From NCBI GenBank assembly GCA_958298945.1, contig OY282610.1:31074167-31138166 (forward strand): a stretch of DNA of 64,000 nucleotides. The letters run 5' to 3'. This stretch comes from Atherix ibis (taxonomy: Eukaryota > Arthropoda > Insecta > Diptera > Athericidae). The notes under the pieces are model-generated. The model had not been told where the DNA came from, ran no database searches, and saw only the letters and a list, made by a program, of their open reading frames with translations. Shown piece by piece: positions 22,331 to 33,599 of the stretch (the first letter of the stretch is position 1; each line of letters starts with the position of its first letter). Made by a program: the position numbers and the translations under genes.

Positions 22331-24131
22331 AAATTTAATAAACTACTTCTAAATAATTCTATACGATAGTGATTATCTTCTCAAGCTTGGTTTTTCTTTA
22401 GAGTATTATTTTTTTCGTGAAAAAAAAAATCATTTTATTAACATAAGAAATTCAGTTTTTTTTTTATATTATTAAAAATATAGAAACCCTAACTGATTTC
22501 GACTGCTATCAATATCAAACTAATTAACATATATTTTTAAAAGTTTATATGGTATTTTATTAAGAATGCCAAATTAAAAAAAATATTGTTTTGCTATTAT
22601 TATCTATATTTCTTTCAGTTATCACTAACTTATCAGACTGTCATCATTAATAATTATGACATTTTGAATATTTTGTACTCCATTGCGATAATACAGAAGA
22701 ATTAATCAATCACAATAATTTCCGTAACTATTCAATTTCTGTACCGCATTGGAAAACAACTGACTTCCGTCGGATTGGTTGAATAAACCACGTGCGATTT
22801 CATTATAATAAAGTGGGTCTATTATGAAAAACATATTTTCTGGGACTATGCTATAATTTAGTGACACTATGATATTTTTGTCCAGTATGAAACAATCCAG
22901 TGACATAGCCGAACTGCATTTTTGTAAACGCCAAATCCCCGATGAGTTGACATTTTAAAATGAATAATAAACTTCAACTTTAAAAAATAAGTTGATATCG
23001 AAAATTTTTTATATTGTAAAATAATTTAAATTCGTTAAAAGTCCTAATATATTTTCCGTATGAAAATCATTTCAAAATGTTCCTATCAAAACATACTTAC
23101 ACGTTTGTAGATTTAAATTTTCTAAGTCAATTTATTCGACCTTATTTGAATTTTTATATGTTTGTCAAAGTTTAGCAAATATTTTTTTTTTAAGGCAAAA
23201 GGAACGATAATATAACAAATAAAACTACCAAAAGTGCAATCGTGATCAGAATAATTTATTGAATTTTCAATGAACATTTTCACAAATCATCAGAATAAAG
23301 AAATGATATCTGCACTGCCAAAAAAAAAACCCAAAAAATTACATGTCCTTAGAAAACGATTGTAAATTCTTATTTCTTCATAACTAATACTTATATTAGT
23401 TTGAATATATGAACGTTTTTTATGGTAGTGTAATAATTTTGTAATAAAAAAAAGAGAAGTTTTCCTTTTAATTTATCGATTTAATACATAATTTTTAATG
23501 AATTTTATTTTTGTTATACCAATAAAATTGTTAAATTTCCCCAAAGTCTTTCGACTAAGTGCATATTTTGAAAGGTATGAAAATTATTTCAAATTAAATT
23601 TATTCTCCATTGTAAGTTCCTTCAGTTTAGTATATGGAATTGATGTCTGCTAATATAGGCCCCTATCTTAATGTTCGAATTACATATACTTTATTATTAA
23701 ATTACTGCTTTAATATGGTATGTAGAATCGTCACAAATAATTTTTTATCAAATAATTTTTTCATTCAATTGAGTTTTGAAGAAGAAATCAATTTTTTAAG
23801 GGCATATTTCTTAATTTATTTTTTAAAAAAATAGTGGAGACTTTTTAGAAAAAAAAAAATAATTTGTTTAAGTTTGTTGGAAAAATTTCAGTCATTTTCC
23901 AATCACTTTTGATATATTATATTTAATGATTAAGGGTTCTAATTTTCTATTATCTAATTTTAGGTTAAATGGTAAATAAAAATTAAAATGAAAATATTTT
24001 TTAAAACATTCGATAATCAAAATTTTTACCAAAAATGATTTTATGAAATTTGACAGAAAAGTAACGAGAACAATTTTATTTGATTTTTATACATTGTTGT
24101 TTATCCTCATCAAAACAGTTTCGTTGGCATT
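22331..24131. other. AT-rich stretch with no recognisable gene
   Basis: No conserved coding motif on either strand. Short open frames (22706-22906 minus, 23634-23834 plus) are low complexity. Confidence 0.6.
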
Positions 24132-24133
24132 TA

Positions 24134-25425
24134 GTCCCTGTTCGGCTGAAAAGTTTATAAGGTTGACGTCTAGATGGCGCCTCTTGCAAAAATCTACTTA
24201 ATTATCACAAAGCTCCTTTAAATGACTCCTGTGAAAATTTGACAGCAATCGGTCGATTGATTCGTGAGATATAGCGTTTTGAGTGAAGCAATTTTTATTA
24301 TTGAAAAAAAAATGGATAAAGACGAATTTCGTGTATTGATAAAGCATTGCTTGTTGATGAAAAATAATACAGTGGAAATCAAAGCATGGTTTGACAAACG
24401 TTATCCGGACTCTGCTCCAGCTATTTCAACTGTGGAATATTGGTTTCGTCAATTTCGAACTGGTCGTATGAGCACAGTTGATGCAGAACGCAGTGGACGC
24501 CCAAAAGAGGTGGTTACGGCAGAAAACATCAAAAAAATCCACAAAATAATTTTAAATGACCGTAAAGTGAAGTTGAGCGAGATAGCTGAGACTCTGAAGA
24601 TATCGAAAGAGCGTGTTGGACATATCGTGCATGAATATTTAGGCATGCGAAAGCTGTGTGCAAAGTGGGTGCCGCGTTAGCTCACTGTGGACCAAAAAAA
24701 ACAACGTGTTGATGATTCTGAGCAGTGTTTGGAGCTGTTCAAGCGCAATAAACCCGAATTTTTGCGTCGATATGTGACAATGGATGAAACATGGCTCCGT
24801 CACTACACTTCAGAGTTCAATCGGCAGGCGGCAGAGTGGAGAGCGAGCGACGAACCGAATCCAAAGCGTGGAAAGACGCAACAGTCGGCTGGCAAGGTGA
24901 TGGCGTCTGTATTTTGGGATGCGCATGGTATAATATTCATTGACTATCTCCAGAAGGGACAGACGATCAACAGCGACTATTATATAGCGTTATTGGATCG
25001 TTTGAAGAAAGAAATCGCTAAGAAACGGCCTCATTTGAAGAAGAAAAAAGTGTTGTTTCACCAAGACAATGCACCGTGTCACAAGTCGATGAAAACGATG
25101 GTCAAACTCAATGAATTGGGCTACGAATTGCTTCCCCATCCACCGTATTCTCCAGATCTGGCCCCCAGCGACTTTTTCCTGTTTGCAGACCTTAAGAGAA
25201 TGCTCGCTGGCAAGAAATTTAAGACCGATGATGAAGTGATTGCCGAAACTGAGGCCTATTTTGAGGCAAAACCGAAAGAGTACTATAAAAATGGTATGGA
25301 AAAGTTGGGAGATCGCTATAATCGCTGTATCGCCCTCGAAGGCAACTATGTTGAATAATAAAAATGAATTTTGCAAAAAAAAATATTTTTACTGTGTTAT
25401 CTTATAAACTTTTCAGCCGAACTGT
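24134..25425 (+). mobile_element. mariner C, nearly intact copy with one nonsense codon
   Basis: Inverted ends GTTCGGCTGAAAAGTTTATA start at 24140 and, inverted, end at 25422. TAs at 24132-24133 and 25426-25427 are plausible targets, though the bases between TA and the repeat differ in number on the two sides. The terminal repeats and the protein differ clearly from families A and B. Confidence 0.88.
24312..25358 (+). pseudogene. mariner C transposase with a single premature stop
   Basis: A 348-codon transposase beginning MDKDEFRVLIKHCLLM. The helix-turn-helix region is intact to residue 118. The linker reads WVPR, then TAG at codon 123 (24678-24680), where relatives have a leucine TTG, so one base change explains the stop. 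The frame continues without another stop: LTVDQKKQRVDDSEQ, D158 (MDETWLRHY), D252 (HQDNAPCHK), D287 (YSPDLAPSDFF) and the natural end GNYVE. All three catalytic aspartates are present with DD34D spacing. The upstream ATG at 24264 lies in UTR. Confidence 0.92.
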
Positions 25426-25427
25426 TA

Positions 25428-27183
25428 GTTTATACTTGTTTGGATGTTATTGATAGTACCAAAATGAGGTACTTTCAAGTGGTTTTTGATATTGGGGAGC
25501 AAAAAATGGACTTAGATCGGATTAAAAGGCAGTCTAAGGAATCACTGAATATCCTTTTTTGACAAAATTTCATTACTGGGAACAAGCGTGTGGTATTATC
25601 ATGGCAGAACATCAAATTGTCTGCAATATCCGATCTGAAGTGAAAAACCATTTTTCTGGACCTTTTAATTATTTCTTTTTATAAAACATGCTTCTCAGAT
25701 ATTCTTAGTTAGTCTGAATTTACAAGAGCCATCCAACTCAATAACTATATAAGACGTGATATTATAGATGATGGCCAAATTTATTGAGAGTTTCCTGCAG
25801 AAAGACGGGTCAGTCCAAAAATTAAGACACACTCAACCCTGCTCTTAACTATGATGTTCAGTGAGGATGAGAAAAGAACGTTCGAAAATTTTACATAATA
25901 GTATAAGGATTTTTCTTTCAATATAAAGGATCCAATCGGAAATATGGTTTATTGAGGAAATTTATAACAATTTTTTTTTGTTCATTTTTTATTCTTCTAC
26001 TTGTTATTATTATAATTAATATTTTTTGTTCAAATCTTAAAAAATACGGAGAAAATTTCGAAGAACACATAACAAAAAAAAAATTTAAACTAGATGAAAT
26101 ATTATCTTTTGAGAACTTTTCAAAATTGTACAATATAAATTTTATATATCGTATATGATCTTAGTTCTTCTATTATATAGTATATTATATTATGTTCGCA
26201 CTTTTACTTTTGTAATAAATGCGATTTTTATCTGCAATTTTATAAGAAGCAAGCATAAAAAAAAAATTACTACATTTATATAATCATCCATATAGTATGT
26301 GTATATGTTTGTAATCATATAAATGATACTAACGAGAAATGAAATGACTCTTTACGGTATAAGATGTAATATGATAGAAAAATCTAAAGGAGATCATTTT
26401 TTATAAGCTTCATAGAATCATCTTCAATTTCTACAAGTGTATCTTAAATGACCATATTTAGAGATGATATGCTATTATTTTGGTCAACATCTGCAAAAGT
26501 TGAAATTGGAAATAAAAAATTATATGAATTCCTAACAACAGCAACATACATCTATCATATAAAATTAATAATATTTCTATAATAAAATAGAATTTATTTT
26601 ATTGAACTAAATATTTATGTTATCGTATATAGAAAAGATGGATTTTTTCATATATTGTAGATAGGAAAATTTTTATTATTAACAATCTCATATAATAAAA
26701 GTAAAAGTAAAAGTCTTTTTTTTAATAATTCAAAATTTATTATTATTATATGGTTTTTAAAAATAATAGAAAAAAAGTAATATAATTTTTTTCTTATTAT
26801 AAAATTTAAAAAAAGAATACTTTATATTTTTGCTATTTTATTTAAAAAAAAAAATTGTTAATGAATTTATTTATCAAAACTTTAGAATTGTAAGAAAAAC
26901 AAAATATCGAAATCTTAAAATAATTTTCCATCTTTCCTTATAATTAAATTTTAAAATTAGTTAATTTTACTACAAATTGTATAAATTTTATAAAATTAAA
27001 ATAAAAAATTTTCATTACGATGTTATTTAAAGTAATATAGGAACAATACTGCAAGATATTATTTATTATAAAAATGAACGTTTTGTCTGCCTGTAAGTTC
27101 CCTATAGACTACGGGGAGTTTTTGGGTACGAAAAGAGAGTGGTTCTGCTCTAAGTGGTTGCCAAAATGGCAATGTAGTGCAAT
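25428..27183. other. No recognisable gene
   Basis: AT-rich. The segment 25430-25900 is less AT-rich but holds no motif I recognise. A short repeat-like patch at 27085-27183 shares the words AGTTTTTGGGT and GAGAG-AGTGG with 4295-4330. Confidence 0.5.
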
Positions 27184-27185
27184 TA

Positions 27186-28448
27186 ACGAGAGTCGTTCAA
27201 TAAGTCCTTAGAAAAAGATGGAAAAAACTGTTTTCAAAAAACAAAAATTTTGTTTTTCAATATAATCTTCTTTTAGCTCTATACACTTTTCCATCCGTTT
27301 TTCCAAAACTTTTATCCCGTCCAAAAAATAGGATTTAGGAAGTTCTGCAAAATACTCATCCGTTTGAGCAATGACGTCCTCGTTGGAAGTGAACCGTCGT
27401 CCGCCAAGCCATTTCTTCAGATTGGGGAAAATAAAATAGTCACTCGGGGCCAAATCTGGTGAATAAGCGGGATGCTGCAACAATTCCATTCTCAATTCCA
27501 CAATTTTGGCCATGGAAACAGCGCAGCTGTGCACACGCGCATTGTCCTGATGCAAGAGGATTTTTTCTTCTTCAGATGGGGGCGTTTCTCTTTGATTTCC
27601 TCGCTCAACCGTTGCAATAACGACGCGTAATACGCTCCTGTTATTGTTTTTCCTTTTTCCAAGTAGTCGATAAAAATGATGCCCTGCGAATCCCAAAAGA
27701 CCGTGGCCATCACCTTGCCGGCCGATGGCACAGTTTTTGCCTTCTTCGGAGCCCGTTCACCCTTGAAAATCCACTGTGATGACTGTCTCTTCGTTTCTGG
27801 AGTGTAGTAGTGTATCCATGTTTCGTCCACAGTGACATATCGACGAAGGAATTCGGCAGGATTGCGATGAAAGAGCGCCAACATAGCCTCAGAGTCCACT
27901 ACACGATTGCGCTTATTTTCCTCTGAGAGCAAACGCGGCACCCATCTTGCCGAAATTTTTTTCACATACAATTTTTCGTGCAAAATTGAAGCGACTGTAC
28001 CTTGTGATATGCCCGTGGCCTCAACTAATTCACGCACTTTAATTCGCCGACCGTTCAAAATCAGATCGTGGATTTTGTCGATGATTTCAGGAGTAGACAC
28101 CTCAACTGGGCATCCTGAACGATGTTCACCCAATTGTAAACCATCGCAAACACAGGTGCAGATGTGCCATGAACTGCATCCAACTCGGCTTTGATTTCTT
28201 TCGGGCTTCAGCCTTTCAAATGGAGATGTTTGATGACAGCCCTAAACTCGTTTTTTTCCATTGTTATGCACAAATAAAAGTCGTTAACTTTAATCGACGA
28301 TAGAAATTGACCTACGCTATGGATCGAGCTGAAATTTTGACAGCTTTTCTGTCGATAATGCTTCTTACGAAAAAAAAGTTTACCGACACTACGAGTGCAA
28401 TTTATTGAAAAAGTCCAGATTTTCTAAGGACTTATTGAACGACCCTCG
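27186..28448 (-). mobile_element. mariner A3, decayed copy
   Basis: Left end ACGAGAGTCGTTCAATAAGT (one change in GAGGG), right end CGAGGGTCGTTCAATAAGTC on the reverse strand next to TA at 28449-28450. Length is about 1.26 kb. The transposase is on the minus strand. Confidence 0.93.
27208..28261 (-). pseudogene. mariner A3 transposase, multiple lesions
   Basis: Reading from the ATG at 28261 (MEKNEFRAVIKHLHLKG), codon 18 is a stop (TTA to TGA, before SPKEIKAELDAV). About a dozen codons between VYNWV and EHRSG are deleted. A one-base loss in the A-run coding LKKKK (near 27565) shifts the frame before the second catalytic site. The three catalytic motifs remain readable across the frames: VDETWIHYY, HQDNARVHS and YSPDLAPSDYF. 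The natural stop after EDYIEK is replaced by CAA. Three or four independent breaks make this an old copy. Confidence 0.9.
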
Positions 28449-28649
28449 TATTTAAATAAAAATATGGTTTTTCGTTTCTTTACACTTTTTAATTTAAGGA
28501 ATTACGTTTGTTTGTTTTATAATTTTTAAGTTTTATATAACTTTTATTTATTTATTTATATTCTCTTATTATATACCAATTTTATTCAGGTATAATTCAG
28601 ATATAAATGCGTCAATGTTTTTATTTATATACTCGTAATTCAAGTATAA

Positions 28650-28766
28650 CTGATTTCCCCCAATTTGCCCTTTGATTTCTAGCGACTTCAGTTCTCAGTA
28701 CGCTTTGCTTTCGCAATTACAATCAACAAAGCCCAAGAACAAAGTGTTGCTAGATTGAATTTAGCA
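28650..28766 (+). pseudogene. Helitron helicase fragment
   Basis: One frame reads LISPNLPFDF, stop, RLQFSVRFAFAITINKAQEQ. This matches a conserved C-terminal block of the Pif1-type helicase in Helitron Rep/helicase proteins (KRLQFPVRLAFAMTINKAQGQS). The last G of GQS is E here, and homology ends soon after at SVARLNLA. No Rep nuclease domain, CTRR end or hairpin is visible nearby. The fragment lies between mariners A3 and D1. Confidence 0.7.
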
Positions 28767-28969
28767 AAATTTTTTTTGGTTAATCTTAGATAAGAGGCTA
28801 GTGAAACATAATTAAAGCCATGATACCGACAGTAAATCTATTCTAATTTCACGTGTATTGAAAGCGAAAGTCTGATACGCATCTCGACAGAACATTCTTC
28901 ATCCGATACAGTCTATGAAAATCTTGCGTATTACCGAATTGGAAGCCGGAATTAAATCTTTTTCTAATA

Positions 28970-30114
28970 CGAGGTCTGTTCAAAAAAAATCGCGAATGTG
29001 TTGTATTTTCAAAAATTATTTATTTATTGATGAATATCTATTTTGTCTCCTTCAAAGTAATTCCCACCAGATATTGTACACTTGTGCCAACGTTTTTTCC
29101 AATCCTCGAAGCACTTCAAAAAATCTATTTTTTCCGATCTTGTTCTGCTCCTCTTTCGATGCCGTCTTTATCTATTCAATCGTAGCGTAGCGTCGTCCTT
29201 TCATGGGGCTATTCAGTTTCGGGAACAAGAAAAAGTCTTACAGGGAGCCAGATCTGGGGAATACGGTGGCTGCGGCATTACTAGTGTGTTGTTTTTGACC
29301 AAAAATTTGCGCACAAGCAACGATGCGTGAGCAGGGGCGTTATAATGATGTAGAAGCCAATTTTTGTTCTTCCACAAATCCGGGCGTTTCTGAGGGGTTG
29401 CTTTGCGCAATTTGCGCATAACTTGCAGGTAATATTCCTAATTGACCATTCTACCCTGTGGCAAGAATTCATGATGCACCAAGCCCCTGGGTCTTAGCTC
29501 ATGCGGCAGCATCCATTGGGATGATTGAGCTTTAGTTTCTACGTCATAACCATAAACCCATGATTCGTCACCAGTTACGACTCTCTGGAGCAAATTTTGG
29601 TCGTCGCGGACAGAGTCCAACAGCTCCTTAGCAATGTTAATGCGATGCTGTTTTTGGTCGAAATAGAGCAATTTTGTTACGAATTTCCCGGCGACCCGTC
29701 TCACGGACAAATCATTGGTAAAAATCGACAATTGGCCAATGCTATGTTCTTCACTTCATCAATGTTTTCGTCTGTTGTTGACGTGCTCGGGCGTCCGGCA
29801 CGCTTTTCGTCGTTCACATCTTCTCGGCCCTCTGAGAACATTTTGTACCACCGATAAACGTTGCTTCGATCCAAGGTAGCTTCACTATATGCCACAGTCA
29901 ACATTCGGAATACGTCCGGGCAATTAATTTTGTTTTTCACACAAAATGTGACACAGATTTTTTGATCCATTTTTTGGAATGTGCAAAAATCGAAGCTGTC
30001 AAAAATTAACTGAATATTCAAAATGGCCGAACTTGTCACCATAAGTAAGAGACATGAGTACCAACATAACGCTACGGAAATTCAAAATTCACGATACTTT
30101 TTGAACAGACTTCG
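28970..30114 (-). mobile_element. mariner D1 (family D)
   Basis: Ends CGAGGTCTGTTCAAAAAAAA (left) and CGAAGTCTGTTCAAAAAGTA (right, reverse strand), with TAs at 28968-28969 and 30115-30116. Length is 1145 bp. The transposase is on the minus strand. Confidence 0.92.
29050..29970 (-). pseudogene. mariner D1 transposase, broken
   Basis: Starts MDQKICVTFCVKNKINC. The N-terminal region continues with WYKMFSEGREDVNDEKRAG and RPSTSTTDENIDEVKN, then shifts frame near 29710. The first catalytic site is intact (VVTGDESWVYGYD). The second reads HHYNAPAHAS, so the catalytic Asp is now Tyr. A two-base insertion in the codons for APCDFFLF (near 29244) destroys the third site frame. A diverged C-terminus (SPMKGRRYATIE, IKTASKEEQ) follows to about 29050. 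This is the mariner group with GDESW, HHDNAPAH and PQPPYSPDLAPCDFF motifs. Confidence 0.88.
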
Positions 30115-30116
30115 TA

Positions 30117-30370
30117 CTGTAAAGATTCTGATTGGTAGTAAAGGTAATATTTGCAGTATAACTAATGCCATGTGTCAAAACTCCAGTAGCAGAGCAAAAA
30201 CGAGTGAAAACTGTTAATAATCGGTGAATGCTTTTTTAATTGAAACTGGTTGAAACCTGTCTTACAGTATGTATACAAGTTCTGAATTAAAAACATAATT
30301 AATAGCCTTTGCTTCCCCAATTATTATCTTCAAAATATCATAACACAAATTATTTTCACTAGCAATTCAT
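30117..30370. other. No recognisable gene
   Basis: AT-rich spacer between mariner D1 and the dispersed repeats. Confidence 0.5.
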
Positions 30371-30760
30371 CCTCCATCGCCAAATTGCCTTATGGCCATG
30401 GTGCTACATAATAGTATCTGGATCTTATCTAAAACATTTTCTCTTAAATAAACGAACGAAAATCATCCTCCCTTTCACTGATGATCTCTAAGTTCAAAAG
30501 TGATCCATTTACTTTATCTTTTAATTTTTGAAAACACCCTCCAACATATAGATCTGATTTCGTTATTAGGAGCGGAGTTGAGGATATTTAAAAAAAAATT
30601 TCTTCCACACATTGGCCAATCATCATCAAAGCAGTCTACTCAATCGCCATTCTGAAATTCTGAGCAAAAAAACATCCCAAAACTCGTATTTGTCATATCG
30701 CCCTCATCCAGCATTTCCTTTTCGATAGCCAAAATCATTTTTCACGCCATATTCCTATGG
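30371..30760 (+). repeat. Dispersed repeat, copy 2, with retroelement-like tail
   Basis: Begins TCGCCAAATTGCCTTATGGC, a diverged form of the repeat core at 4879. At 30470-30510 it matches the sequence near 3000-3040. At 30605-30660 (THWPIIIKAVYS in one frame) it resembles 4590-4650 (KYWPTIVQSVHS). The same set of sequence blocks therefore occurs near 3-5 kb and here, suggesting one repeat family of non-LTR origin. Confidence 0.4.
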
Positions 30761-30984
30761 CATTCAACTAACTATTTTTCATATTTTAAGCGATCGTCAG
30801 TTATCCCAAAATTTGCTACAAGGACTTCTTCTATTGCGCCAAAACGTCTTTTTTTATTAATCATTTCAAGTAACATTAATAATAAATTGTATATTTTATA
30901 AGCCATTTGCCGATAAAGGAAAGTAGAAATGGGAGTAAAAGTGGTTTTTTTTTTGGGAATATGCGTAGGACCATTCCTCAGTGC

Positions 30985-31079
30985 GATTCGAACCCACGGT
31001 CCCGCTTTGATCAAACAGTATTTCCTTTTCCAAACGCTCTTTTGTACTTTTCTATTTTTAATATTTACCATTTAAGCTA
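30985..31079 (-). other. tRNA-like promoter pair (box A and box B), possible SINE scrap
   Basis: On the minus strand TAGCTTAAATGG (31068-31079) fits the RNA polymerase III box A consensus. GGTTCGAATC (30985-30994) fits box B exactly. They are about 75 bp apart, too far for an ordinary tRNA. No acceptor stem pairs across the ends. A tRNA-derived SINE head or a tRNA pseudogene are options; chance is also possible. Confidence 0.25.
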
Positions 31080-31129
31080 TACTTTTAACATTTGAACATG
31101 CTCTTAAAAATTTTATAACTTCCTTCTGG

Positions 31130-31240
31130 TATTTTTCGACTGGTAAAACTGGCAACGCCAATCTACAAGAAATATGAAGTCGCCAAATGGTCATAGCGCA
31201 CTTTATGTATCTCAGAGGTCTTACAAGTTTTCAAAACTAA
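31130..31240 (+). repeat. Dispersed repeat, copy 3
   Basis: Contains GGCAACGCCAATCTACAAGA and GAAGTCGCCAAATGGTC, matching copy 4 at 31425-31470 (ACAACGCCAACCTA, GAAGTTATCAAATGGTC) and the core of copy 1. Confidence 0.45.
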
Positions 31241-31399
31241 ACATTTTTAAATCGGACTTCTTCAATTAGAGAGCTCTCAGGCTTGATGACTCTTTTCTTA
31301 TCAATCATCTTTTTAATTTTCTTAAATAAAAAGAAATAGAATATGCTCCAGAAAATTTAGCATATTCTAGCTTCGTCCTCATATCTCCTCCCTCGAGTT

Positions 31400-31520
31400 G
31401 CTTCGGTTTCTGCAGAGACTCTGACAACGCCAACCTAGCCTAAACATGAAGTTATCAAATGGTCTCATGGACGTTGCGGTTCAGAATGGCTTCTGGATCT
31501 TGTCTAAGAAGCCTCACCCA
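31400..31520 (+). repeat. Dispersed repeat, copy 4
   Basis: Contains GACAACGCCAACCTAGCC, AAATGGTCTCATGGACG and GGCTTCTGGATCTTGTCTAA. The last is shared with copy 2 (ATCTGGATCTTATCTAA). Copies 3 and 4 lie about 270 bp apart in the same orientation. Confidence 0.45.
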
Positions 31521-31613
31521 AACAAAAAAACAACCAAATATTGCTAGCAACATTTACACTATCGAATTAATGTTGATATCAACCGAGATCATTACTATTA
31601 GGCAAATGTTGCT

Positions 31614-33599
31614 AGAAGTGGTGTAACTTTTTTTTAATATTTCTTTTTTATTTTAAATGATATCTACAACTACTTATGCTAGTAACAAGCAGATTTTTTA
31701 CGGGAATATACAAGGACATGAAGACATATGGAGGAAAACACCCATCGATGTTACCTCTAGAACAGGGTAATTTTATTTTATAATTTTAAAGAATCTCTCG
31801 GCCATCGCCGTTTTAAACGTCGATGGGTGTATACTGGAAGGGTGGGAGTGAAAAGTTCCCTTCCTAAAGGATTAGGGTGGAAGGATAGGTGCGAATGGAA
31901 TTTTTTATATCGGGAGATGCATAGTTCACGAACAAATGGAACATTTAGGTCACGGTGGATAACAGTGTTTCGCACATAAAAGGGGGCATTGACAATTTTA
32001 CTAAGGATTCAGGATTGTTGGGATTGGATTGGAAGGGAGTTGGAATGCTTAGTCGAACCCCAAAGTTCTAGACCATATGTCCATATTGGTTTCAGAACCG
32101 TTTTGTATAGTAATAGTTTACTTGTTGATGTAAGTTTTGATTTACTGTCTAGGAGACGTAATAATTGTTTTTAGCACCCGTTAAGTTCACGTCTTTTAGT
32201 TTTCGTATGAAGGTTCCAGGTTAACCGTTTGTCGAATATAAGTCCAAGGTAACGTACGCTATTTTTTTGTGGAATAATACTGCCGTTTAGGGTTATGTCG
32301 GAAATTTGTTCTCGGCAGAGTGTGAAAGTTACATGAGCAGATTTTTGCTCATTTACCTTCACTCTCCACCTTTTGAACCAAGTTTCTAAGGAGTGGATAT
32401 GGTTCTGTAGGATACTAATGGCTGTTGAAGGATCTTTGTGATGTGTCAGGATGGCTGTATCGTCAGCATATGTTGCGGTTAGGATGTTGTTTTGGCAAGG
32501 AATGTTATGGGTATAAATGTTATGTAGGATAGGACCTAGGATACTTCCTTGAGGGACACCGGAGGAAATTGGATAAATGTCAGAGTACTCCATATTTTCA
32601 GCTACCTGAAAATATCGGTCTGAGAGATAAGATTTAAGGATGTGGAAATAACTCGAGGGTAGGACTCGCTGCAACTTCCAAAGCAATCCACGGTGCCATA
32701 CACGGTCGAAAGCATGCGAAATGTCAAGAAACACGCCTGGGCAGTATTCCTTTCGCTCTAGCGAACACGCTATGTAGTCGACTACGCGATGACACTGCTG
32801 GATAGTGGAATGCTCAGGTCGAAATCCAAACTGATGCTGAGGAATGACACCCTCGGTTTCAAAAATGGGATAAAGGCGTATTAGGATTAATTTTTCTAGG
32901 ATTTTTGATAACATGGGAAGGAGGCTTATAGGTCTATATGAGGTAGGAAGATTTTTGGGCTTATTGGGTTTTGGGATCATCTTAATTATGGAAAACTTCC
33001 ACAGGGAAGGAAAAAATGATGTGCGCAGGATACTATTATAAATATAGGTTATCAGGACTAGGGTTTTTTTGGAAATTTGCTTCAGGATTTCTGAAGTTAT
33101 TAGATCATATCCTGGGTTTTTTTTTATTGGAAAGGTGTTCTATTGTGAATTTAACTTAGGAAGGAGTGAAAAACTTAGGAGGTGGACTTAAGGGTAACTG
33201 AGTTGATATTTGTCGGAATATTTGTTCGTCATGCAGAATGTCTTGGACATCTTCGTGAGGTTTAAAGATGTTTTCTAAGTGTTTGCCGAAGATGTCGGCT
33301 TTCTGTTTATCCGTTTTTGCCCAGGTTCCGTCGGTATTCCGGAGCGGGTGTGTAGCTGTTTTGTATGTGAGAATTCGTCGGGTAGCTGTCCAGAGTGACT
33401 TATTAGTTGTCAGTGATTCTGTGTATTCAGTAAATCGTTCGTTGTTATAATTAATTATTTCTTGTTTCAGTTCTCGTTGTAGTTGGTTCAGTTTTTTCTT
33501 CTCATTTGGCATTCTTGAACGTTGCCACTGGGCCCTGGCTCGACGTTTCTCGCTTATCAAGCTGCGAATTTTTTGCGGAAGATCAGAAGTAGTGTAACT
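31614..33599 (-). mobile_element. 5'-truncated jockey element with a 15-bp target duplication
   Basis: The direct repeats AGAAGTGGTGTAACT (31614-31628) and AGAAGTAGTGTAACT (33585-33599) differ at one base and bracket the element. On the minus strand the 3' end is an A-rich tail (about 31629-31650) immediately next to the left repeat. That is the structure expected of target-primed reverse transcription. The 5' part (ORF1 and endonuclease) is absent, as in typical truncated copies. It is the best kept jockey copy in the window. Confidence 0.93.
31778..33584 (-). pseudogene. jockey ORF2 relic: reverse transcriptase and C-terminus
   Basis: The upstream segment at 33156-33560 carries SLWTATRRILTYKTATHPLR and LSPPPKFFTPS. 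The RT spans 32171-32980: IPKPNKPKNLPTSYRPISLL, QFGFRPEHSTIQQ (fingers), LDISHAFDRVWH (catalytic Asp), SGVPQGSILGP, then ATYADDTAILTHH with the intact YADD box, then VRYLGLIFDKRLTW (thumb). The C-terminus at 31778-32170 reads KPIWTYGLELWGSTK, then VIHRDLNVPFVRELC, and ends RWPRDSLKL with a stop. Breaks: a frameshift and stop around 33000-33150 and a stop after RRELNGC at 32171. This is non-functional but recent. Confidence 0.92.

Noticed and set aside
30772..31071. A 99-residue minus-strand open frame
   Set aside because: No conserved motif, and it overlaps the pol III box-like sequence. Chance frame more likely.
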